This document shows positions 1 to 8,468 of a DNA stretch of 64,000 nt, in pieces. Made by a program: the position numbers and the translations under genes. The notes under the pieces are model-generated. The model did not search any database. It was given only the letters and a program-made list of their open reading frames with translations, and was not told the DNA's origin. The DNA is from Alphaproteobacteria bacterium (lineage in GTDB: Bacteria; Pseudomonadota; Alphaproteobacteria; RF32; CAG-239): positions 62,001 through 126,000 of the forward strand of contig CAAGHP010000017.1 of the NCBI GenBank assembly GCA_900769705.1, given 5' to 3'. Each line of letters starts with the position of its first letter. The stretch's first letter is position 1.

Positions 1-105
1 CAGCAAGTGAGCCGGAGTAATAAATTGGTTGTTGTTGCGCAAAGCTAAGCTTTGGGCGCTTTGCAAGAATCCTTGGCTGCGGTCTGTAAGTTTTTCCATA
101 TTCAT
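1..105 (-). CDS. clpB: ClpB disaggregase, N-terminal fragment (cut by window edge)
   Basis: Only the first 35 codons lie in the window. They read MNMEKLTDRSQGFLQSAQ followed by a segment ending ITPAHLL, which matches the start of the ClpB N-domain that recruits aggregated proteins. ClpB is a cytoplasmic AAA+ hexamer that works with DnaK. The start at 105 has a GGAG ribosome site about 11 bases upstream; an in-frame ATG at 99 is also possible. The gene continues beyond position 1. Confidence 0.85.
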   Translation of the reverse strand, partial: MNMEKLTDRSQGFLQSAQSLALRNNNQFITPAHLL

Positions 106-179
106 ATTTAGTCACACTCCTTTATCTATAAAAGATATAGGATGTGAAAATCTCAAATGCAAATAGCCGACAAAATTTT

Positions 180-2318
180 TTAGCGGGTTTGTGCATTAAA
201 TTTTTGTGCGCCGCCTTTGTTCCTTTGCCCTAAGTAGTCTTTGCGGGTTACAAAACGTTCTTTTTTCGGATTTTGCTTAGAGTTTTTTTCGGCGTTGTCC
301 GGCACTGAGTAAGCTGCTTTTTGCTCGTCAAGCTTGGTTTTACGCTCTTTGGCATGCTGCAAAGCCTGCTGATTGCCGTTTGCGCTTCTGTTTTGCTCTC
401 TGGTCGCTTTTTCAGCTTTACGCTGTTCGGCTTTTTCAGATTTATTTTTAGCTTCCGGTTGTTTATTTGGAATTTTTTTGCCGTTTATAAAATGGTTATC
501 CGCTAAATATTTTTTGTTATAAATCGTTTCGCGGTGCAGTCCCAGTAAACCGTCAATGCCTTCTTTCACGCGAATTGCCACATAGAATTTTTTGCCGGTT
601 TTCTTATCATTAAAGATTGTGCGGTAAGAAGTCGTACTGTCTTCTTTATCCATCATTTGCCCGTTGCCTTTGACATTGTTTTCGGTAGCGTGCAGCAAAT
701 CATGCGTATTTTTATCCATCAGTACAATATGGTCATTCATTTGCCACCATTCTTTGCCTGTTACTTTGCAGAAGGTATCCGGATCATTTATTGCAAAATT
801 GTGATGAGCGTTGTATGAAACTTTGCATTTTTCTTCATACATATCTGCAATGGTTTTAGTCACTGTTGGGTTTATTTCCGAAGCATCAAGCACTTTTTTC
901 AAATCATCGATACTGTAAATATCGTTGTTTTTACCTTCGTGCATTATATCAATGGTTTTTTGAATATCTTCTTTGCTGCTGCCGTTAGCTTTTAAAACTT
1001 TTTTTACCTCATTTATATCCAGACCGTCATTGCTTTTGCCTTGTTCCATAAGTTTCAGCGTTTTATTTATTTCAGTTTCGCTAACACCTTTGGCTCTAAA
1101 TACTTCTCTTAAATCATTGCCATGTTTTTCAACATATTTTTTAAGGTATTCTGCACGGCGTCCTTCTCCGATTTTTACGGCATCAGCTTCTTTTTTGTTT
1201 TTCTTTTGCCGTCTTTCTACATCAGAAGAATCGGCTTGGCGCTTTTCATTGATTAAATATGCAATGTCGGCATAAGTCAGACTTTCTATTTTTTCCGGCG
1301 GAAAGTTGCGGTTAGCCAAAGCTTTTTGCAAATCTTCTTTAATTGCAGAAAATTCAGGTACTTTTTCACATAGTTTCCATATTTCATTATTTTCTAGTTT
1401 ATATTTTTCCGCATCGGTATTGCCGGGAGTTGGATGGTTAATAACATGCTGCAAGGTTTGAGAGCAGTTATAAGGGCTTGGCCGTTCAATAAAGCCATCC
1501 CAAGCGGCGCGCAAAATACTGGTTTTAGCTTGCCTTAAAGCTTCTTCATTCGGCGTTTCTTCTTTGACGGGTATAATTTCCACCTGCATGCCGAGTGGCG
1601 CCATCTTTTTTGCCAAGTCGTTAACTGCACGTTCTCTGTCCACATTGCCAAAGTTGTCATCACGAATAAGCATTTGCATTGTTGTTTTGACGTTTTTAAC
1701 AATATCTTCATCTGTCCGGCCGGAGGAAACAACTGTTTTTCCGGCAAGTTTATCATTGATTTTATCGGTATAATCAGTCAGATATTTCATGGTTGTAACT
1801 TGAAAGTTCGGCGATTTTTCTTTGATAAAGCTGTTGAAATAATTTATTTTTTTGATGTATCCGCTTATCAATGATTGAATTTCTTCATTATTCTGAATCG
1901 GCAGTGGATCGCCGGACATATTTGTCCTAATATTACCATTTTCAAACTTTGCAGTCGAGTCTGGATATTCATTTTCTAGAACTTTTTGATAAAATCCCTC
2001 CAGTTCGCCGGATAATGAAATAAGTATGCCTTTTTCAGCTTCTTTATATTTACGAGTGCCTTCATCATCGGAGCTGCTGATTTTTATTTTATTATTCAAG
2101 GCGTTGAGGCTTTTATAAATATTTGCCAATGCAAAAGAATATGAAATCTCACGCTTTTTTTCGGTGTCAGGTACATAAACTGCCAATTTATGGTTGGCAA
2201 AGTTATTTTGTGCATTTTCCGCCAGTTCATAGTCTTTGCTTTGCGAAAAATAGCCGGTATCTACTATTCCTTCCTTTGGCAAAAAATCAGAAAATACATC
2301 TCTCTTTTTTAATGGCAT
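180..2318 (-). CDS. Large putative effector or toxin with EF-hand-like repeats and a colicin-type HNH nuclease motif
   Basis: 712 residues, no signal peptide and no membrane segment. Residues 1-390 are hydrophilic and mostly helical. Residues about 401-500 hold three related units of about 33-35 residues (starting DLREVF, EVKKVL, DLKKVL); two contain loops such as GKSNDGLDINE that recall degenerate EF-hands. Residues 505-543 carry HH505-506, H530, H539 and H543. The last three have the same 9 and 4 spacing as N118, H127 and H131 of colicin E9, so an HNH nuclease with His in the central position is likely. The C-terminal 100 residues are Lys/Gln/Asn-rich. No immunity gene is recognised beside it. 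Nuclease activity and export are inferred; the overall family is not recognised. Confidence 0.6.
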   Translation of the reverse strand: MPLKKRDVFSDFLPKEGIVDTGYFSQSKDYELAENAQNNFANHKLAVYVPDTEKKREISYSFALANIYKSLNALNNKIKISSSDDEGTRKYKEAEKGILISLSGELEGFYQKVLENEYPDSTAKFENGNIRTNMSGDPLPIQNNEEIQSLISGYIKKINYFNSFIKEKSPNFQVTTMKYLTDYTDKINDKLAGKTVVSSGRTDEDIVKNVKTTMQMLIRDDNFGNVDRERAVNDLAKKMAPLGMQVEIIPVKEETPNEEALRQAKTSILRAAWDGFIERPSPYNCSQTLQHVINHPTPGNTDAEKYKLENNEIWKLCEKVPEFSAIKEDLQKALANRNFPPEKIESLTYADIAYLINEKRQADSSDVERRQKKNKKEADAVKIGEGRRAEYLKKYVEKHGNDLREVFRAKGVSETEINKTLKLMEQGKSNDGLDINEVKKVLKANGSSKEDIQKTIDIMHEGKNNDIYSIDDLKKVLDASEINPTVTKTIADMYEEKCKVSYNAHHNFAINDPDTFCKVTGKEWWQMNDHIVLMDKNTHDLLHATENNVKGNGQMMDKEDSTTSYRTIFNDKKTGKKFYVAIRVKEGIDGLLGLHRETIYNKKYLADNHFINGKKIPNKQPEAKNKSEKAEQRKAEKATREQNRSANGNQQALQHAKERKTKLDEQKAAYSVPDNAEKNSKQNPKKERFVTRKDYLGQRNKGGAQKFNAQTR

Positions 2319-2410
2319 CTCACACCTCTATACTTACTTTTTTTCTTTAATTTTAGCAAATCAAAGCCGATTTGTCTATTATATTTTTGTCAAATTTTAA
2401 AAATTATAAT

Positions 2411-2442
2411 AAAAAAGGCCTTAAAATATATTTAAGACCTTA
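2411..2442 (-). terminator. Intrinsic terminator downstream of the NrdD-like gene
   Basis: On the minus strand an AAGG-CTTAAA/TTTAAG-CCTT hairpin is followed by a T run, 23 bases after the stop of the 69-residue glycyl-radical-like gene. Confidence 0.6.
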
Positions 2443-2464
2443 AATTTGTTCGTTTACACCGTTT

Positions 2465-2674
2465 TTATTCGGCAGCGCAGGCACAAGCTTCATCTGTAAT
2501 TATGTGTGATACGGCTTTTTCTTCACAAAAGCATTTGCGGGAATAGTATTCAGATTTTTTACCGCGGTTAAATTCAGAAACCGGACGATGATAGCCCATA
2601 ACGCGTGTCCAAATTTCGCAAGGTTGTCTTTCTTCATCGCTTAATTTGATATCTTCAATATTGATAACAGCCAT
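2465..2674 (-). CDS. Free-standing glycyl-radical-like domain related to the C-terminus of class III ribonucleotide reductase
   Basis: 69 residues. The core CEIWTRVMGYHRPVSEFN (19-36), followed by GKK and SRKCF, resembles the C-terminal segment of NrdD anaerobic ribonucleoside-triphosphate reductase, where the Gly of the R-V-x-G-Y motif carries the radical (Gly27 here). A full NrdD has about 600 or more residues; the catalytic barrel and ATP cone are absent. A good AGGAG site lies just upstream. Small separate ORFs of this kind occur in other bacteria. By analogy with the YfiD/GrcA spare part of pyruvate formate-lyase it could repair a damaged reductase, but that is inference. The Cys-rich tail (C48, C50, C64, C66) might bind metal. 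Confidence 0.65.
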   Translation of the reverse strand: MAVINIEDIKLSDEERQPCEIWTRVMGYHRPVSEFNRGKKSEYYSRKCFCEEKAVSHIITDEACACAAE

Positions 2675-2853
2675 TTTTAGTCTCCTTTATATTATCCTGT
2701 TTATAACTTTTTATACTACATATAGTGTTAATAAAAAGTAAATAGACTAGATATAGTATTTTTATCTTATACACAGCTTTTTATTTTTTCTACAAGATTC
2801 ATAGGGTTATAGCCGTGCGCAAAAATAAAATTTTTTTATGCGGCAAATAACGT

Positions 2854-4107
2854 TTACCTTCCCTCTTTGCCCAAATTGTGCATATTTTGGCTTAAATTGC
2901 GTTTAATTACAGGAGTCGCAGTTTTTGGCGTCAATCCCCGCAGCTTATTAATCATTTCAGCATTTCTTTTTTGCGGAGAAGCGGCGACCGCGTCATTTTT
3001 AGCAATCTCGGCTTTTTGCGGCTGTTGTTTGCTTAGTTTTTGCTGCATTTTCTTACGAGCCAGCTGCTGACGCTCAGCGTTTTTCAAAACTTGTTCATAT
3101 TGCGCCCGAGTTATGCGTACTTCTTTGGTTATATAAACAAAATCATTATTTAGGCTCTTGTTTTTTCGTTGTTGTGCTGCATTTTTTAGCTGTTGTTTCA
3201 AGGGCTTGTGCGCTGTATTTTTCTGAGCTTGTTGCTTTTCTAGTTCTTGTTGTTTTTGTTTGGCTTTAGCATTTTTTAGTTCTTGTTTCAAATTTTCAAC
3301 ATTGTTTTTGGTTTCCGGATTATTTATTAAATCGCTACGTTCCAAGATATCTACAACTTTTTGCCCCAGTTCTTCATTAGACATGTTTTTTACGTGGTCC
3401 AAAACAAATTTTGTATCCTTATTGTTTATCGAACCGTCTTTATTATAAGCATCTTCTTGTTGCAATTCTCTAAGGTGTTTAAGAGCTACAAAATATGTTG
3501 CTTGTTCAGGTGATAAATTTTTTAATCCGTCAGGGTCTTTGGCTATTGCCTCATATTGTCTTTTACTAATCTCTGTCAATATAGCCATATTGTAGTCTAC
3601 TAACATTTCATCTGGTGAATCTTGTTTAATAGTACCATTTTCAATAGCTTTCAGATGATTCGTTCTGTGCAGGTTATCATCAATGTTTTCCATCGCATCT
3701 TTGCAAATAGAATCATAATCAGGAACATATATATTTCCGTTTTTTATTTTAATATCTTCACCATAATATTCTTCTTTAAAATTAGGAATAATTTTCTCTG
3801 CTTCGTCTACCTTGCCTTGTACATATAAAGCTATGGCCTTGTCTGCATTGGCTCTGATATTTTGTATATTGTGAATTTGACTGTCATCAATATTTATTTC
3901 TGTGCCGTCATAAGTTTTGTTGTTTGCTTTTTCTGCGATTTTGCTTTTAGGGATAACGTAATATTCATTATCTGTCAAAACATCATCATCTTCATCTGCT
4001 ACAGTTATTTCATTTTTTGCTAAAAATTCATCATATTGTTTATAATCTTTATCTGTATAAACATCTTCAGTGGAATTATTTTTATTTTCTTGATTATTTT
4101 CAGACAT
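2854..4107 (-). CDS. Hydrophilic Lys/Gln/Asn-rich protein of unknown function
   Basis: 417 residues starting MSENNQENKNNSTEDV, with no signal peptide or membrane segment. An acidic N-terminal part is followed by a mixed helical middle and a strongly basic Gln/Lys-rich coiled-coil-like region from about residue 280. That tail has a PLKQQLKNAAQQRK element resembling PLKTQLKEDAEKHK and PLNEQLQEAAANSK in the neighbouring metallopeptidase-like protein, so the two share a C-terminal module. An NDFVYIT...RITRAQYEQ segment resembles the frameshifted remnant at 6249-6465. No fold is recognised. Shared motifs and clustering suggest one accessory family, perhaps exported or host-directed. Confidence 0.6.
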   Translation of the reverse strand: MSENNQENKNNSTEDVYTDKDYKQYDEFLAKNEITVADEDDDVLTDNEYYVIPKSKIAEKANNKTYDGTEINIDDSQIHNIQNIRANADKAIALYVQGKVDEAEKIIPNFKEEYYGEDIKIKNGNIYVPDYDSICKDAMENIDDNLHRTNHLKAIENGTIKQDSPDEMLVDYNMAILTEISKRQYEAIAKDPDGLKNLSPEQATYFVALKHLRELQQEDAYNKDGSINNKDTKFVLDHVKNMSNEELGQKVVDILERSDLINNPETKNNVENLKQELKNAKAKQKQQELEKQQAQKNTAHKPLKQQLKNAAQQRKNKSLNNDFVYITKEVRITRAQYEQVLKNAERQQLARKKMQQKLSKQQPQKAEIAKNDAVAASPQKRNAEMINKLRGLTPKTATPVIKRNLSQNMHNLGKEGR

Positions 4108-4201
4108 TTTGAGCTCCTAATAACAAATCGGAAGTTATCCATATATATGCAAATTATAGCATACAAAACGAGTATCCGCAATAAATATTGACCGATTTGA
4201 T

Positions 4202-4437
4202 GCTTTATTCATCTATTTGTAACAAAACACCTTTTAAAGGCAGTCTCTAAAAGGTGTTTTTTTGACAATTAAGCAAGGCTAAACTTGCTTAGTTTTCTTT
4301 TGTTTGAAAATAGTCTATAATCATCTGATAAAACTCAGCATTGCTGTTCTTTTTCTTTTAGAAATTATGCATTTTCAGAGGTAATAGCCGATTTTGTTAT
4401 CAGGTGCCGCGTTGAGATTTTGCAAACATTATTTGCC
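4202..4437. repeat. Segmental duplication of the atpC 3' end and downstream region (copy 1)
   Basis: This stretch is closely similar to 6555-6787, which holds the last codons of atpC and its downstream sequence. The match starts at GCTTTATTCATCTATTTGTA, is broken by different terminator hairpins, and resumes through the coding part. Here the copied codons are read in frame as the tail of the metallopeptidase-like gene (VCKISTRHLITKSAITSENA) until a new stop at 4365-4367. Confidence 0.85.
4222..4264 (-). terminator. Bidirectional-looking terminator within the atpC duplicate
   Basis: A 10-bp perfect stem (AACACCTTTT/AAAAGGTGTT, 4226-4235 and 4249-4258) has T-rich flanks on both strands. It follows the 4365-6230 gene and lies beyond the start of the 2854-4107 gene. 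Confidence 0.65.
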
Positions 4438-6230
4438 CCATTTTCGGCCGTATATTTCTCAGGAGAACTTGCTGTATTTTCCGATTCTCTGTTTTCAGCT
4501 TGTCTTGATGCGGCTTTTTTGCGGACACGATTAAGTTCATCTGTGTTATCATTTTGAACTGCTGTTTTTGAATTTGCGGCAGCTTCTTGCAACTGCTCAT
4601 TTAGCGGCCGGTCGGGAGAATATTGGTACGCCGATTCTGTTTTTTGCAGTTTATGTTTTTCAGCATCTTCTTTCAGCTGTGTTTTCAGAGGCTCTTTTGA
4701 TTCTGCGGCTTTTGCAGTTTTTTCTGCAGCTTGAGCCTGCAGAGTCTTTTTCAAGCCATTAGAGTTATTTTGTTCATCGGCGTATGATTTTGTCGGCTTT
4801 TGAATATAGTCGGCTTCCATATCTGGTATTTCCATTTCCAATACCGGTGACACCCTGCTGCCGTCTTTATCTTCCCATTTACGGTATTCCGGCTTGAAAG
4901 ATTTCTTGGTCTTTTTGTCATCCTCCAATTCTGTTAAAACTAAATTAGAATCGGCTTCCAGTGTTTCGCGCACATTTATTTTTTCGCCTTCCACATAAAC
5001 ATTGTACATCTGGTCTGCTTTTTGATTGTAGAGCGCTTCATTGTCCGGAGGCAGTTTTTTGCCGGCTTTTGCATAATCATTTTTTGCGGCATCAACCGCT
5101 GCAGCAATGACTTTGACATTTTGCATCAGCGTATTTCTGGACTTTACTAAATTTACCTGTCCTGTAATTTGAGCTGAGTTATTGTTCGTGTTATTTTTTT
5201 TATTGTCAGCAATTTCTTTGGCGGTGCCAGAAAATACTTCCTTGTTCGCATTTTTAGTTAAAATATCATGCTGCAGCAGTTTTTGATATTCTAAGAGGCT
5301 GATTGAGCCGTCATATTCCGGTAAATCATATTTTTGGGCAAATTCTTTGTTGGATAGTTTTTTATCAGCTTCCTCAACCGGCAAAGGTTTGATATCTTCC
5401 ATAATAATTTGCCCGATATTCGGAATTTCCACATCATTTTTTATGTATTTTGTAAAATCCGTGCCGCCGATGGTCAGGGCTATTTTTTTGCCTTTTTCAT
5501 AATTATTTTGATAATCAGCAGCGTGTTCATTGCCTTCTTCAGCTAATAGTGCTGCATTATACGGGTTTTGTAAATGCCCGTAGGCCACTGAATATTTTTC
5601 CATCCACATATCTTTAGTGCCGTTGACTATCAGGCTCATATCTTTATCAAAGTCTTCTTTATAAGGGCTGTTCGGGTTAATTTCGCCTTTGTCGATAGCA
5701 TCTTTATAAAACTTGAAGTTTCCGTTTTCTTCTGTTTCAAAAATAGAACTGTCACCGCTTTTTATATATTGATTGCGCAGATATACCAAAGTTGTCATAT
5801 TGGCTGATATCTCGTTCCACATATCCAATTTATAGGCCTCTTCCACACCCAAAGGAGCGTCATAAAGTCCTTGACGGTGGCTGTCGCGGTGTTTTTGCTC
5901 GTGCAAGATTGTTCCTAAGCCGTTTGAAGAATCATTAAATTTCTGAGCTTTGTTTTCTTCATTATCATCTTTGGGCGCAGCTGCGGTTATCGGCTTTGAA
6001 TTATGGCCTTTGGCTTTTTGAGGAGTCTGTTTTTTAGGCGGTGTAGTCGTCTTTTTATTTTTATCGGTATTAGTGTTTTGATTGTTGGTTTTGGGCTTGT
6101 AAAAGTTCAGGGTAATAGTTTTTCGATTACCATCATAATAAGCCAGTGTCTCTGATTGATGAGATAGGGTATCAACCTGAAAGTCTATTTTACGCATTGG
6201 CTCTTTTTTAATTTTTGGCATTTTCCCCAT
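4365..6230 (-). CDS. Putative HExxH zinc metallopeptidase with a C-terminal tail copied from atpC
   Basis: 621 residues, no signal peptide. Residues 50-100 are a Lys/Thr/Pro-rich linker. Residues 105-118 read GTILHEQKHRDSHR: HEQKH (110-114) fits the HExxH zinc site, and E140 in WNEISAN, 26 residues later, is a candidate third ligand. The middle is helical. The C-terminal 150 residues carry PLKTQLKEDAEKHK and PLNEQLQEAAANSK units shared with the gene downstream. The last 20 residues derive from the end of atpC by duplication. A TAGGAGATAAAGTT ribosome site sets the start at 6230. Peptidase activity and secretion are inferred. Confidence 0.6.
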   Translation of the reverse strand: MGKMPKIKKEPMRKIDFQVDTLSHQSETLAYYDGNRKTITLNFYKPKTNNQNTNTDKNKKTTTPPKKQTPQKAKGHNSKPITAAAPKDDNEENKAQKFNDSSNGLGTILHEQKHRDSHRQGLYDAPLGVEEAYKLDMWNEISANMTTLVYLRNQYIKSGDSSIFETEENGNFKFYKDAIDKGEINPNSPYKEDFDKDMSLIVNGTKDMWMEKYSVAYGHLQNPYNAALLAEEGNEHAADYQNNYEKGKKIALTIGGTDFTKYIKNDVEIPNIGQIIMEDIKPLPVEEADKKLSNKEFAQKYDLPEYDGSISLLEYQKLLQHDILTKNANKEVFSGTAKEIADNKKNNTNNNSAQITGQVNLVKSRNTLMQNVKVIAAAVDAAKNDYAKAGKKLPPDNEALYNQKADQMYNVYVEGEKINVRETLEADSNLVLTELEDDKKTKKSFKPEYRKWEDKDGSRVSPVLEMEIPDMEADYIQKPTKSYADEQNNSNGLKKTLQAQAAEKTAKAAESKEPLKTQLKEDAEKHKLQKTESAYQYSPDRPLNEQLQEAAANSKTAVQNDNTDELNRVRKKAASRQAENRESENTASSPEKYTAENGANNVCKISTRHLITKSAITSENA

Positions 6231-6248
6231 AACTTTATCTCCTAGAAA

Positions 6249-6465
6249 CTAATCGCGCGTTCTTTGTCTTTTTAATTGTTCAATTTTTTGTTTTTGTTCA
6301 TAAGCTCTTTTAGATATCATAATTTTATTGCCGTCTGCACCGTTAATCATAATAAACTCATCATCCTTGACTGAGTTTGTTTTTTTAGTCGAGGCTGTTT
6401 TTAGATTCTTTGCTCGACTTTGCAGCGTTTGCTGTGTTATCGTTTTTTTCAGTATCTTCAGACAT
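6249..6465 (-). pseudogene. Frameshifted small gene related to the 417-residue neighbour
   Basis: From ATG at 6465 the frame reads MSEDTEKNDNTANAAKSSKE and stops at TAA after 26 codons. In the +1 frame the same stretch continues STKKTNSVKDDEFIMINGAD and runs to a stop at 6249, giving about 72 residues in total. The second half (DDEFIMING...ISKRAYEQ) resembles NNDFVYIT...ITRAQYEQ of the 417-residue protein, so this looks like one gene broken by a single-base change. A sequencing error or recoding cannot be excluded. The sequence around its start matches that of the 417-residue gene. Confidence 0.5.
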
Positions 6466-6554
6466 TTTCGTCTCTGTATAAGAATATAAAATTAAATATA
6501 AGCAAATTATAGCATAGGCTGCGGGCTAATACAACCAATATCGGACAAGCAATA

Positions 6555-6787
6555 GCTTTATTCATCTATTTGTAACAAACAAGCCTCTTTTAAGCTATCG
6601 GCTCAAAGAGGCTTGCGGCATACAAAATTAAACAGCTTAGTTTTCTTTTGTTTGAAAATAGTCTATAATCATCTGATAATATTCAGCATTCTGCGGCTCT
6701 TTTTCTTTCAGAAATTCAGCTTTTTCGGAGGTAATTGCCGATTCTGCTATCAGGTGCAGCGTTGAGATTTTGCAAACATTATTTGCC
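6555..6787. repeat. Segmental duplication of the atpC 3' end (copy 2, original)
   Basis: This is the genuine end of atpC plus its downstream region, the counterpart of 4202-4437. It retains the full atpC frame to the stop at 6637. Confidence 0.85.
6571..6616 (-). terminator. Terminator of the F1 ATP synthase operon
   Basis: A 10-bp stem AAGCCTCTTT/AAAGAGGCTT (6581-6590 and 6605-6614) lies 20 bases past the atpC stop, followed on the minus strand by TTGTTTG. Confidence 0.7.
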
Positions 6788-7002
6788 ACATCAACCACTC
6801 CGCCATCAATAAAATAAATCGCTGTCGGTTGATTGTCGGTATCCAAAATTTGTAAAATACCTTTATTCAAAAGCAAAGAAGTAGGAGCCCGCTCGTCAAT
6901 CAAGGTTAAGTTTGTTTTTCCATAAGGTAAAACCACACGATAAACTTTTTTGTTGAGCGCCGTTTTTTCCGGTGTGAATATTTTTAAGCTAATATCAGAC
7001 AT
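6637..7002 (-). CDS. atpC: ATP synthase F1 epsilon subunit
   Basis: 121 residues. The N-terminal beta sandwich fits (SLKIFTPEKTALNKKVYRVV, a G-T-N-L-T strand, then a segment ending GVVDVANN). The protein is at the short end for epsilon. Epsilon links the F1 head to the c-ring and inhibits ATP hydrolysis. The start overlaps the atpD stop by one base (TAATG), so translation is coupled. Its last 150 bases were duplicated into the locus downstream. Confidence 0.93.
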   Translation of the reverse strand: MSDISLKIFTPEKTALNKKVYRVVLPYGKTNLTLIDERAPTSLLLNKGILQILDTDNQPTAIYFIDGGVVDVANNVCKISTLHLIAESAITSEKAEFLKEKEPQNAEYYQMIIDYFQTKEN

Positions 7003-8453
7003 TAGTTAGACTCTTTCATTTTTTCTGCTTTAGCCACAGCGTCTTCAATGGTTCCTACCATATAAAAGGCTGCTTCCGGCAGGTCGTCATATTCGCCGTC
7101 CAAAATACCTTTGAAGCCTTTAATAGTATCTTCCATTTCCACAAACACGCCTTTCAAGCCGGTAAATACTTCAGCCACATGGAACGGCTGCGACAAGAAT
7201 CTCTGAATTTTACGAGCGCGTGAAACTACGATTCTATCTTCTTCCGAAAGTTCATCCATACCCAAAATGGCGATAATGTCTTGCAGAGAGTTATATTTTT
7301 GCAAAATTTCCTGCACACGGCGGGCTACAGCATAGTGCTCTTCGCCTACAATATCCGGACTCAGTGCACGGCTGGTAGAATCCAGCGGGTCAACGGCCGG
7401 GAAAATAGCCTGTTCGGAAATTTTACGAGACAGTACGGTTGTGGCATCTAAGTGGGCAAAGGTTGTAGCCGGAGCCGGGTCGGTCAAGTCATCGGCCGGC
7501 ACATAAACTGCCTGCACAGAAGTAATAGAACCGTCTTTAGTAGATGTAATACGTTCTTGCATTGCGCCCATATCCGTACCCAAAGTCGGCTGATAGCCCA
7601 CAGCTGACGGAATACGTCCCAGCAATGCCGAAACCTCTGAACCGGCTTGCGTAAAGCGGAAGATGTTATCTATAAACAGCAGCACATCTTGATGCTCTTG
7701 GTCACGGAAGTATTCGGCTTGAGTCAATCCGGTTAAAGCTACGCGGGCGCGGGCTCCAGGAGGTTCGTTCATTTGTCCGTAAACCAGTACGGTTTTAGAT
7801 TTATCGCCTTTAAGGTCAATAACGCCGGATTCGGTCATTTCATTGTACAAGTCATTGCCTTCGCGGGTGCGTTCGCCCACACCGGTAAATACAGAGTAGC
7901 CGCCGTGGCCTTTGGCGATGTTGTTAATCAACTCCATAATCAGCACGGTTTTACCAACGCCGGCACCGCCGAACAAACCGATTTTACCGCCTTTACTGTA
8001 TGGTTCAAGCAAGTCGATAACCTTAATTCCGGTAACCAAAATTTCTTCTTTGGTGGATTGATCGGTAAATGAAGGTGCTTCGCGGTGAATAGGTTTATAG
8101 TTTTTGCTGGCAATCGGACCGCGTTCGTCAACCGGTTCACCAATAACGTTAATAATGCGTCCCAGCAACTCCGGACCAACCGGAACCTTAATCGGTTCGC
8201 CGGTGTTGACAACTTCCAAGCCGCGAACCAAACCGTCGGTGGTGTCCAGCGCAATACATCTTACCACGCATTCGCCAAGGTGCTGCTCTACTTCCAAAAC
8301 CAAGCGTTTGCCGTGGTTATCGCATTCCAATGCCGTATAAATATCCGGCAAATCGGCTTCACTTTCAAATTTTACATCGACAACCGCTCCCAAAACCTGA
8401 TAAATGTGTCCGGCTTTATGAGAATTTTTTGCGGTTTTTTCTTCTTTAGTCAT
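7002..8453 (-). CDS. atpD: ATP synthase F1 beta subunit
   Basis: 483 residues, usual length. This is the catalytic subunit. Walker A GGAGVGKTVLI, the GERTREGNDLY segment with the catalytic Glu, Walker B VLLFIDNIFRF and the SALLGRIPSAVGYQPTL loop are all present. A short Lys-rich N-terminal extension (MTKEEKTAKNSHKAGH) precedes the usual start of the beta fold. An AAGGAGATATGA ribosome site precedes the start. Confidence 0.98.
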   Translation of the reverse strand: MTKEEKTAKNSHKAGHIYQVLGAVVDVKFESEADLPDIYTALECDNHGKRLVLEVEQHLGECVVRCIALDTTDGLVRGLEVVNTGEPIKVPVGPELLGRIINVIGEPVDERGPIASKNYKPIHREAPSFTDQSTKEEILVTGIKVIDLLEPYSKGGKIGLFGGAGVGKTVLIMELINNIAKGHGGYSVFTGVGERTREGNDLYNEMTESGVIDLKGDKSKTVLVYGQMNEPPGARARVALTGLTQAEYFRDQEHQDVLLFIDNIFRFTQAGSEVSALLGRIPSAVGYQPTLGTDMGAMQERITSTKDGSITSVQAVYVPADDLTDPAPATTFAHLDATTVLSRKISEQAIFPAVDPLDSTSRALSPDIVGEEHYAVARRVQEILQKYNSLQDIIAILGMDELSEEDRIVVSRARKIQRFLSQPFHVAEVFTGLKGVFVEMEDTIKGFKGILDGEYDDLPEAAFYMVGTIEDAVAKAEKMKESN

Positions 8454-8468
8454 TCATATCTCCTTGTT

